Assembly: GCF_042100115.1 (NCBI RefSeq)
Contig: NC_091277.1
Span: 2,480,001-2,544,000 of the forward strand
Direction of reading: 5' to 3'
DNA length: 64,000 bases
Origin: Alternaria dauci
Lineage: Eukaryota > Ascomycota > Dothideomycetes > Pleosporales > Pleosporaceae
Part shown: in pieces, positions 21,462 through 31,829 of the stretch
Layout of the letters: the number at the start of each line of letters is the position of its first letter
Position numbering within the stretch: the stretch's first letter is position 1
Notes under the pieces: model-generated
Database searches by the model: none
What the model was told of the DNA's origin: nothing
Seen by the model: the letters and a program-made list of their open reading frames with translations, nothing else
Translations under genes and position numbers: made by a program

Positions 21462-24400
21462 GTGATTGAGGTGGGTTGTGATGGGGTATTGCGCTGCGTT
21501 GATGGTGACTGTTGTTGTATGATTACATTTTGTTTATCTTGACACATGGCCGTGTATAATCGTATACATGGTGGGTGAGCAGGCGAAACAAAGGGGAAGA
21601 ACATGACAACATAGGTTGGACACAGATCCCGAACCACAACTTCATTAGATACGAGTAGTTTATATTCTCACAAGTACAATTATATCTCATTGCAAGACTG
21701 GTAAACACGCTCCAAACCCCAAACATAGGTATGTAAGCACATCATCAGTTGCAACGTCCCAGGTAGGAAATCGCAGGGAACAGTCACTCATAGCCCAACG
21801 CCAGCGCCTTCACAGTATCTGTGAACGTTACCAGGTGCAGCTCAGGGAAACTTCGGTCACATGTTGATAGTGGAATACAGCTGTCCATCCCCCTTCCGTG
21901 AGGCGTACCCCATAGAAGCTGCCCACTCTGCGAAAAAGTGCAGCTAGGCAATTAGAGAAGACAGTCTGTGACTACTAGAGCAACAATTGTCCGAATATCC
22001 TGCAGCTGCTGCGCGCTGGACCTGCATGCAGCGGAGCAGTAATCGGGTCATGACCGCTAAATGGTGAGGGACGAACGTGTGATGCCAGTCAACAGTAGAG
22101 CAGTTGACGCACTTACTCACACTGTTCGTCCATGGTGGCTATAGTGTGAATAATGGTGGCGATGGTGACGATAGTGAAGGTCATGCCGATTTGCGCTTGT
22201 CTGCACGCAGAATATCTCCTGGGCAAGAAACGCTAAGCGGAAAGGAAGAGGCGTCTCAATCGAGTTCGAGTTCGACCTGCTAGCCGGGACGTCGCAGAGG
22301 TGAGTGCTGCGTTGCTGTGTGATCGTTGAACCGCGTTACATGCCATTGAAGACAAACAGTAAGCTTTCAGACCACGATCTGGTAAGTAACCATTGCCAAC
22401 CGTGCTAACTGTGCTTGCTGTCTGAAGACCGCCAGCCTGTCCCTCCTTTATAGCGTGCTAATGAGGATCGGTGATCAGTGCTGACCAACAGGAAAAATTC
22501 TGCTGCACTTTGTCTCAGGACCCTGCGCGTCGACGCCTGAGTTGCCTTGTTGGTCGCCGCTGTTCCGGGACACGTGTGACACGTTTGGCCACGGAGACCG
22601 CTACCGATGATAAGCAAAAACGTATACCAGAGATGGTTATGGCCGTAAGAGGATCTGGGGAACCCCAACACAATGGTTTCACTAGGCCGGGTTGCGTTGT
22701 CCATCATTTGTGGTGGGAGTGCCGCATCCGGAGATGGGGTGGGGTTACGTGACTGTCAATCGATAGCGACTATGCTGCCGATGGGATACTGTACACCGGG
22801 CTGAGCTTGAACATCTGACAATAGATCGTGGAGATTTGATCGATAGACACGTGTGTATATTTCAGGATGGTTGTCACTCTGTAATGTGGCAGTCTTGGCG
22901 GTAGAATTCTCGCGTCCTATACACCGTCGGGTTGCGGGCGTCTCCGATACAAACCAAACTCGATTGCTAAATCCGAAATAAAGAGTGATCTCTGTTCAGT
23001 AGAAACTATCGTTTCAGCTCTCAACGTGCCATAAACCACGTCATTAGCTATAAGTCGTACGTTATAGGGACGCGTGGTGGTCGGCGATGCCGTCGTCGGC
23101 GATTCTATCGGTGCCTCACCCCAACTCCTCAAGTCTCGTGATAGGATGCCATGCGATTTCGCAGACTTACATCATCATATGCCAGCACCGGGACACTGCA
23201 ACAAAAAACGCCGCACTGTCTCCGGATGCAGCCCTACCGGACATATAAACCGTAGGTCCACAGGTGCTTGCACGCCGGCGCAACAGCGGCACGTTGTGAC
23301 TTGGTTCGGCAGCGTTTAATTACTGGTTCGGCAGCGCCTCGAGATCGCAGTGTCATGATTGATGTCGCCCTGTTGCGAAATCACAGCAGGAGACGTCGGG
23401 CCGATATAGTGTATTGGTTGCGTGTTCCAGGTGGATCCCTGACAGCGAGATCATGACTCAGGTACCATCTGCTGGAGAACCACCGAAGAACGAAAAGTGG
23501 GAACCACACAGACGAATGCCGCACCAGCGGTGATGCAGAGACAACGGGAAGAGTGCTAGCAGCATGCAAACCACTTGACCAAGTGCGTTAAGCGAGCTGC
23601 GAGGAGCCTGTTTTGTCGACTTGGAGTGTTGGAGACTTGGGGAATCGACGTTTGGAGTCGAAGGTGTGCTGACACATGTCGGGTGACTTGGGCATAAGTT
23701 ACCCAAGTCCCAGTCAACCTAGTCAAAGGTTCCGAAGTACAAACGCGGTACAGTTACATCCCTTGTGCATCATTTGAGTTGTTAATTGTCATAGTCTTGT
23801 AGCAACATCCGATGGTCGCTCTCATGTCGCAGGCCATGTGCGTCGCCTTGAAACCCCGTGCTGATCGTGGCCGGCTGAAAATGGCAATGGTACGCTGGCG
23901 ATGTTTGTAGACGCGTAGTAGAGACATGGTAGGGACGCCGGACCGAATAAAGCAACCATAGCACAGCTGCAAGGCCGGCTGGTGCCGGTCCTACTCGAAT
24001 ACCCGCGGGAAAATGACAATCGTTCCTCTGTCTTTCCCCAACCAGCCATGTTCCCGAAGGATCGTCACGAAGCAGAACAGCGGTGACATTTTCTGACGCT
24101 TCACAATGGTTACTTGAGCACAAGTTGCAACCAAGCGAGATGCGGATCGTACCGGCGAGGTGGAGCTACGAGTGCTGGAACGACTTGCTGACAATGGGGA
24201 AGCGGTACGCCAGTCAGACGAGTGTCTTCTCTCACGTTGGCACGCTGGACGTCATGATGCTGGAGATCGCCGTTGTCGAGCACAGGAGGACTGGGGATTG
24301 GCCAAGGTGCGACAGAGCTGCGGCGGAGGCGGGAATTGTTCCATCCATTCATGAGCAAACCAGCGCTGTCAGGTTGCACGAAAAGAAGCTCTTGGCCCGG

Positions 24401-25964
24401 GGAGCAAAGGTCGAATAGAAGCACCGCGAGCGGTTGCGTAGTGTCCAGGGTGACGTGCTGATCAAACCAGAATTTCGTCATTGGCCATGGCACGGTGCGG
24501 AGTCAAGCGCGCACGAGATCTCAGGGTCCCCGGTGCTGACATGATTGAATGTGAGCGACTGGAGCCCTGCACACAAGGCGTCGAGGCCGCCCTCGCGATA
24601 TTTTGGAGGGTGCCGCAAGTTTGGCGCAGTGCATGCTGGTGGTGCCAACGGGCGAGGATTGGTTCCCAACGGCAATCTACGAATGCCATGGGAGCGAAAG
24701 TGGCAGGCCAGCGCCGCCGCAGGGTCCTCTTAGCCGATCTTATATATTTCTGGCTCGCATGCTGGACGAAACGGAATGCAGACAAAGAGCGATCAGCGAC
24801 CAGGCCCAACAGGAGCGGCTGGTGATGTGCGCATGGACAGCGTGACCCGCAATCAGTCGGTCTGTAACGCGTTGACTTGTGCGCTATTGCCCGCTGCTGC
24901 TGTGCTGGACGGCGAGGGGCGGTGGGTACTGTGCTCGGGGCGGATATTAGCAGTGTTGTTGTGGTTGTAGGGTTGTTGGCGAGGGGGAGGGGAGGGGGAA
25001 ATTGAGGCTGCGCGCTCACAAGGCGACGCCGTTGGGGGATGCAGGCACCATCATCGCAGCTTGCTTCTCACGTCCTCGGGGCCGACGACAGCACGCCATT
25101 GGCCGCTGACGGAACCCACGGCAGTGTTCAGTGATGTCAGCCATCCGCCTTTAGGAGCCGTGCTCGTTGTGCGGTGGGACGTGGCAGAATGGGGCAATTG
25201 ATCAGCTCTCCCATGTCTCACACACCTGCTGGCGACGTCATGCACCGCTTTCAGCCTTCCCACGCCTGTCTGCCTCCTGCGAGGGGGGAAGTGCTCTGCG
25301 ATCGCACGCAACGGCTCGCTCACCTTCACAATTCACGCACTTGACTGATTCACGGCACACACACGGTCCAGCGTGCCCTTGCACGTTAACGGAACACTGT
25401 ACACTCGCCAACACGCCCCAGTTTCCTTGGGCGAATTCCTGGCAATAGCTGTTCGGCCATCGCAGCGCTAATTGACCGCTCCTAATCATTCGCGCGCCTC
25501 TGGTGGGTGCTCTGCCCTTGCCGATCAACACACACTCACACACAGCCAAAGCTTGGTGCGCTCGCTCGACTGCACTGGGTGTGTGTGTGTGTGTGTGTGT
25601 GAAGCAGGCCCGTCAGCAAAAAAAAGGCTTCACCCACGCGTGCTCTGGTTGAGAGCGAAGTGATACGAGGGCGCCATCCCACTACTTCGCCGCCGCCACC
25701 CCGAGTATTTCTACTCGGCGTCACATTTCCAAGCTTGGTTTGCGCTTTGGACGCTACACGGGCAGGGATCCTCGTCTCGGGAGACCCTGAAGCATTATCT
25801 GGCTTAGCGCAGACAGGGGCCCACCCACTCTAACATCCTTCCACATCAACCGTGTGGCTTTATCTTGGCCTGAACCCACCTACGGCATACTCTTGCCGAC
25901 GCTCGCCCACCTGGCTCCATCCCTAAACCTACACTCTGAGAGCCGCACTATACTGTCTCGTGCC
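21462..25964. other. 4.5 kb gene-poor region
   Basis: I can support no gene here. Open frames on either strand are short, overlap each other and lack protein-like composition or splice-consistent neighbours. GC content looks ordinary, so it is not an obvious AT-rich RIP relic. It includes a G-rich run near 24973-25000, a GT microsatellite (25579-25601) and, at the right end, the leader of the SCOC-like gene. A long non-coding transcript, a long 5'UTR, or decayed genes or repeats remain possible. Confidence 0.5.
25579..25601. repeat. (GT)n microsatellite
   Basis: About eleven GT units upstream of the SCOC-like gene. Confidence 0.9.
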
Positions 25965-26728
25965 ATGAACCCGCAGATTCTTATCACCCCCCATCCCTCT
26001 ACTTCAACGCAAGACGACCGCCGACCGTCGTACCCCGACGACATGTCGACTTCCTCATCAAACTCTTCCATCAGCGAGACGGACATGAAAAACGACCCCA
26101 CACTGCAGACCAGGCCCCGTCTCGGGAGCAGGAAATCCAGCGGCACCATCATAATACCCCGCGACAGCCCAAACGTCGAGATGAAGGAGGAGGAGGAGGA
26201 GTACGATGACGGCGATGCGCGGACCATGAGCCCTCGCCGGAGTAGCGAAGAGATTGAAAAGATGGGCCAGGATGCTCGGCAAGCTCTGATAGAGTAAGTG
26301 ACTCAACCCTGCATCACCACGCTCGTGTCGACGCCGCAACAACATCGGCCAATCTCGCTGTTGTCGTTGTTGTCGTTGTCGTCGCTCGATGCGCCATGGC
26401 TTCCTAGTTACTCCTCTGTCTTTTGCGTTTCGCGTTTTGACTTGTCATCCCAGTCCTTATCAAGCTAACCGTTTCGCTAGACAAGCCAAAGCTCTGCAAG
26501 CCAGTCTGATGCAGATTGTGGATCGCGTCGAGGTTGTCAAGAACGAGCACGAAAAACTCGAAGGCGGCAACAAGTTCTTGCAATCGTAGGTACCTCGAGC
26601 CTTTACTCTGCAACGTGTGACTAACCGCCGGCAGATATATCGGCGAGCTCATGCAAACGAGCAAGCTCACCTCGGCGGGCGCTGGAAAAGCGTCCAAAGT
26701 CAAGGGCAAGGGCAGAATCATCAAATAA
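25965..26728 (+). CDS. Short coiled-coil (SCOC / Slo1-like, DUF2205) protein
   Basis: Exons 25965-26293, 26481-26585 and 26635-26728 give 175 residues. The N-terminal 100 residues are low-complexity and Ser/acidic (STSSSNSSISETD, EEEEEYDDGDA). The C-terminal half is the short coiled-coil domain: ARQALIEQAKALQASLMQIVDRVEVVKNEHEKLEGGNKFLQSYIGELMQTS, with heptad spacing. It ends in a basic tail (KASKVKGKGRIIK). SCOC and yeast Slo1 interact with Arl-family GTPases at the Golgi, so a membrane-trafficking role is inferred. The first intron is unusually long for this window (187 nt); the second is 49 nt. ATG 25965 is the first in frame. It stands isolated between two long gene-poor stretches. Confidence 0.88.
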
Positions 26729-27531
26729 CAATCAGTGCTCGTGCTCATCCCCACCGGCGTAGTGAGCCTACACCAAGTCGGTCTTGCACCCAGGCCCCGA
26801 CTCATCATGGACGCCACTCGTCTCTCGAACCCTCACTACCACGCAATCATGATGGTCTTCTGTCTCACACACTGACCATGATCGCATTCTTCCAACCCAC
26901 GAACACGCACACGCACGTTGAAACCGCGTTTATGAGCATCTGCATAGCGGCACAGGAATGGGACCCGGCGTTCGTCATTACACTTCGATTCAGCAATCAG
27001 CTTCTGTCTTACCACCCTTTGGACAACCATACGAGCTCAGCGCCGCTCAGCTCAGTGTTGTCGCAGCTCCATTTTGCGATTATACCACGCCATATTGCGC
27101 CCTCGACCATTGGTTTTTTTCAACATCTTTTGCGCTTTACCCGAGTAGTTTACGGGAGGTCATGGCGACTACGGTGTTATGGGAGTTTACTTCAATTCGA
27201 TTCATGCCGCGGCAGGATTCTGCTCGGTACCCAACCTCGTTCATTTTTTTTGTCCTCGTTACAAATGGAAGATTTGATGGAAGCTTTGACTTATTGTCTT
27301 CAGCCTATAGCTGAGGTATCGGGGCGTCTGTCGATACTCGGCGCTATGTAAGGCTTTATTTTATTTGGCGGAGAAAACTAGAAGCAGCATTGGCTTGCAT
27401 GAGCGGATGAAAAAAATGTTTTCGCATCCTGCACAGAAAGAGCACAAGAATGAACGCACAAAGTGGTCATTGTCATGTTTTCACCCTTGCTCCTTTGCTT
27501 GTTCCCCCCCGCCGCCCAACATGTCCCACGG

Positions 27532-27552
27532 GTGTGTGTGTGTGTGTGTGTG
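27532..27552. repeat. (GT)n microsatellite
   Basis: About ten GT units downstream of the SCOC-like gene. Confidence 0.9.
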
Positions 27553-27680
27553 ATGCTGCCAGTTCACGATACAGATTACAGCTCAATGACTGCATGAGCG
27601 TCAGTGCATGTCTGCCCAATCTAGCATGGAAACAGGCAGGACCCTGCATGCCCATGCCAGATGCGGCGACCAAATGACCG

Positions 27681-27693
27681 CCCCCCCCCCCCC
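27681..27693. repeat. C13 homopolymer tract
   Basis: A run of thirteen C bases. Its length should be treated with care, because such runs are error-prone in assembly. Confidence 0.85.
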
Positions 27694-27980
27694 GTCCAAC
27701 AGGCTTCCCACGCGCAAGGCTGCCCGTGTGCATGCAAGAAAAACTGTTTTGTTAAAGGACCCGCACCGAGAGTAGGCGGGCGTGCGTGCGTGCCCCTCAT
27801 CGGAACGTACCTTGCCTTGCGTGCTCAGCTGTGACAGTGACAAGTGACAGCCAGCCCGTCGCACTAGGTAGGTAGGTAGGAAAACCACGCAAACCAGTTG
27901 ACACGACGCATGCACGCATGCACGCACGCGCGCTCGCCCGCCCCTTTGGGATCTCGGACGTGCTGTCTTGTCTCCGCTGC

Positions 27981-28012
27981 TCCTCCTCCTCCTCCTCCTC
28001 CTCCCTCCTCCC
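27981..28012. repeat. (TCC)n microsatellite
   Basis: An imperfect TCC repeat followed by TCCC variants, in the gene-poor stretch. Confidence 0.85.
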
Positions 28013-29709
28013 TCTCTGTGTTAAGCGAGGCGAGGCGGGCGATTACACAAGTGCCGATAATCAACCCTTTGATCCCATGACCTCTGTTTGTAGGGACTTG
28101 TGAGCAAGACGTATTTTGTTTTTTTTGCGACTTGGCGACTTGGGCTGCGTTAGTGCATTACAGACGACATTATAGACAGTAACAGTACTGTATACACGCA
28201 AAGAAGAAGAGAAAAAAAATAAGCTCCTAGTGTGTGTGCATGTTGCAAAGACTCCGACAACGTGTCAAAGTCAAGCATCTCATGTGGTGTCCACTGTGTG
28301 CCAAGACCACTCACTAACAACAACGGCAACACCATCGGCTCATAGTCTGACAGCCCGGCGGCTTCGGCAATGCAGGTTCACGATGCCACTTGTAATGTAC
28401 ATACATACACATGTACATGCCACATGCGCCCATCTCCACTTTCCCTTCTCCCGCTCCGAGTCCATGACCATGTGTACGTGTGGTACCTAGTGTCACAACT
28501 TTTGCCGACTTGCTACCGGTCGGTCGGTCGGAAGGAAGCTAGGTGCGTGGAGAAAGAGAGACAGAGAAGGAGAGAGAGGTACCTGGAAATAAGGATTCTC
28601 TGTGCTCGTGTAATACAACTTTGCTTAACTGGGGTCTTGGTCCGCTCACATTCGAGCTTGTGATTGGAGCGGAGGACACTCGAGTGGAGGGAGGGCAAGG
28701 GTGGGCGCATGGGTTCAAAAATGGGAAGATGGAAGAGATATTGGGAACTATGATTCGTGGGGGGGTTAAAGGGCGAAATTGGCCGCGCTTTAGAAAAGGG
28801 TATGGAAGGGAGGGGGTGTGGTTCCGCGAGATTGAGTTTTGGGTTATTGTGATTGACAAAAGCGCGTTGGAGGAAGCTGGAGCCAAATATAGGCCAGCGC
28901 GCTTAATGGATAGTTAGTTACACGGTAACAGTGCGCGGCTGTTCGGCTGCTTGGATCGGTGCGGTGAGCGGGAGATAGGGGATGGACTTTTGTTACCCCA
29001 CTTGGGTGACTTTCTTCGTGTCTGCTTGATGTCCTTACTGACGTTTAGATATTAGGATGGGAGGAACACGTATACACCGACTCGTGTGTACGTACGCTTT
29101 ATAAATTCATCGTATAGCCTGGGAGTCCTGGTACGGGGAGCACGGAGAATACAGTACCTTGACATTGATGGCGTTGGGCTTCACTCTCATCTAGCATCTG
29201 CGGTTCACTTTAGAGACTCAAGTCTGTCGGTACCTGAACCATGTAATCGCATCCAAGCAAGTATCCGGATATAACTACCTGTAGTCGTCGCAAACTTTAT
29301 CTCCGCAGCGGGCGTATGGCGCGTGTGGACGTCTGCGTCATTACTCCGCCTACTCAGACCATGGTGGTTTCAACCGTACCTGGTACGCGTGCAGCATAGT
29401 CAACCCAACCCGAGTGTATACTCTTGCTCACTGAGCATTGTAATGACGCGGAACGTGAGACACTCATGTAGACGGCACAGTCAAGGATACCGTGTTGGAC
29501 AGCCCTCGGCATTGCGTCACTGCCAACTCCAACGCCTGGCCCAAGCTCAAGCTGTTTTCCTAACAAACTCAACGCGACGAACCCGTGCAGCGACAGACGA
29601 CGCGTAGTGAGGCTGTGACTTTGTCTTGCAGGAAGCCAATCGTTCTTGGTTGTTTTATTTAGATCGGCATCGCGTCGCTGAGTAGGAGCTCGTACCTAGC
29701 TACCCCACC

Positions 29710-31542
29710 ATGCACGGCATTCTCGAGCTCTCGCTGCAGCTCCTCAACTCGTTTAGTCCGGCCAATCTTGGTACGCGCCTTGTTCATCAGCCACATTGCT
29801 TCGTTGCAGCTTGAGCAACGTTTACTAATTGCGAAAAGGTCGGTCTGGAGCTCAGGTGCCACTTCAAGGCGAGCAACATGTGAAGCGTAAGCTTTCCACC
29901 CTTGAACTTCTGGACAAGAGCAAATACACTAATATCAGCACAGCCACACCAACAAAGTCGTCTAGGGTTCCAGACTATTTTGTAACAGATGATGGACACT
30001 TCCAAGGCCCTACACAAACTGGCGCTGCGCCGTTCCTTGCGCAGACAAATCTAGCACCTTTTGCTGGTGTGTCGTACATACCCAATACGCCTCTGGAAAC
30101 CCAGATCCCCATTGCTGGCAATGCGGACAACAAGAACATCTTCCAGAGCCTCGCAAACATCAGCCCGTACTTCCCTAATCCAAGAGGTTTCGGCGTCAAC
30201 GAGTACTCCATACCGCCTGGCACCAACGTGACATGGCTGAACATGGTTCATCGCCACGGGAGTCGGTATCCTGAGGTCAGCGGTGAAGCGGCAGAGAGGA
30301 CGCTAGGGAAGAAGCTGTCTGATGCTGCTGGCAAGTTCACTGGCCATGGACCACTGTCTTTTCTCAACGATTGGGAGTTCCTGCTCGGCGCCGAGATCCT
30401 GGTTCCCAATGGAAAGCAGGAGCTGTTTACCTCTGGTACCCTGCACTACTACCAGTACGGTCACTTGTATCCCAACAATGGAAGCAAGATCGTTGTTCGC
30501 AGTACAACACAACGACGCATGACCGAGTCGGCAGAGTACTTCCTTGCGGGCTTCTTCGGTTTGGGCTGGGCGCAGAATGCGACGCTTGAGTTGGCGATTG
30601 AGGCGCCTGGTTACAACAACACGCTTGCGGGATACAAGCAATGTAACCACTCAAGCTGGCAAACTGCTCGGGAGGGTCTTATGGAGTGGATTGGCGTGTA
30701 TCTTCACGACGCTCACCAGAGGTTCAGGAGCAACCTTACTGGTGATCTTGACTGGACAATCAGTGATACATATAACGCTCAAGCCCTGTGTTCGTATGAG
30801 ACCGTCTCGCTCGGTTTCTCCCACTGGTGCGGTCTCTTTACCTATGAAGAGTGGGAAGGCTACGAGTATGCTCTGGACCTTGCATTCCAGACCGGCACAG
30901 GCTTTGGCTCTTCTGTTGGCCGAGCCATCGGCGTTGGTATGTTTCGACGACCTCCATCGTATCTCGCCTTGCTAACAAAATCCAGGCTACGTTGAAGAAG
31001 TCCTCGCCCGCATGCAACACCACGTCATCACCTCCCCATCCGCGCAAATCAACATCACCCTCGACAACAACACCGTCACCTTCCCCATTGACCAAAACCT
31101 CAATCTAGACTTTAGCCACGACGCCGGCATCATCAGCATCCTCGTCGCCTTCGGCATCACACAGTTTGCCGAAGTCCTCCCAACAAGCCACATCAAAACG
31201 CCTCGCGAATTCATCCTCTCGCACCTGCAACCCTTTGCCGGCCGTCTCGATATCGAAGTCATCAAAGCGCCTGCGCCTGTGAATCCCAATCGATCGGACG
31301 AGAAGATTTACCTCGATGGGCCGCCGACGAGCTATGTGCATTTTATACTTAATCAGAGGACTATTCCGCTGGGGAGGAGTCATGCGGAGTGTGGGGATAG
31401 GGATGATGGGTGGTGTGAGATGGAGACGTTTCTTGAGGTTATGAAGGAGCAGATTGAGCGCGCGGATTATGAGTTTGCTTGTTTTGGGGAGTATGAGACG
31501 CCGGGGTATGGAGAGGTTACGGATGGACGGCCAGTTAGGTAG
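29710..31542 (+). CDS. Histidine acid phosphatase (phytase-like), 5' end tentative
   Basis: The catalytic core is certain. NMVHRHGSRYP carries the phosphate-binding RHGxRxP motif (near residue 158 in this model), and NLDFSHDAGII carries the HD proton donor (near 429). These enzymes release phosphate from phosphomonoesters, usually outside the cell, and several NxS/T glycosylation sites are present. The last intron (30937-30985, 49 nt, branch CTAAC) is clear. The 5' end is not. The frame is open back to about 29829 without an ATG, so I propose a first exon 29710-29770 (MHGILELSLQLLNSF..). It would join over an intron 29771-29838 with a TACTAAT branch site, giving 571 residues. The proposed N-terminus is only weakly hydrophobic and is not a convincing signal peptide. 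A truncated or rearranged 5' end is possible. Confidence 0.8.
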
Positions 31543-31829
31543 GTGTTGGGATGGAAGGATTTTGGGGATGCGTTGGATGACGGCGAGGAGCAATAAAATG
31601 TTCTTCTTTCCTGTACCCCATTCAGATGATAAACGTGCTGGTAAAAAACGCAAGCACAACGCTGTTCAATAACACTGTATTAAATCGTAGTAAAGGTGTG
31701 TTTCCCAACTACCTTGCTTCACTGTATGCAACTGTATATATTCGAAAATGTATTGGGGAAAGCCAAAGCCATGAACTTCATGCGGTTCTTTCCTGTATCC
31801 ATGCCCGAAGCCCCTTCCAATCATGGAGC
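31543..31829. other. Convergent spacer
   Basis: 287 bp between the stops of the phosphatase and the acidic duplicated-domain gene. AT-rich stretches suit 3' ends for both. Confidence 0.4.

Larger units (their letters stand above)
26729..29709. other. 3 kb microsatellite-rich gene-poor region
   Basis: No gene is supported between the SCOC-like gene and the acid phosphatase. The stretch contains a cluster of simple repeats: (GT)n, a C13 tract, TCC repeats, and GGTA and GCATGCAC-type tandem words near 27865-27925. An open frame at 28543-28917 was considered and not accepted. Confidence 0.5.

Noticed and set aside
23280..23350. Repeated GGTTCGGCAGCG word resembling a tRNA B box
   Set aside because: No A box or cloverleaf can be drawn around it.
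24083..24418. 111-codon plus-strand frame
   Set aside because: No ATG at the frame start, no recognisable domain, and overlapped by several equal frames.
24462..25019. 185-codon minus-strand frame in the gene-poor region
   Set aside because: Pro/Thr/Arg-rich, low-complexity translation with no motif. Overlapping frames on both strands are equally open, and no supporting splice neighbours exist.
28543..28917. 124-codon plus-strand frame before the acid phosphatase
   Set aside because: It starts at a GTG after a purine-rich stretch and has no recognisable domain. Composition explains the openness.
29659..29862. Antisense helical frame at the phosphatase 5' end
   Set aside because: It reads protein-like (KRVEELQRELEN) but is short, begins at GTG and has no motif. 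Kept only as context for the uncertain phosphatase start.
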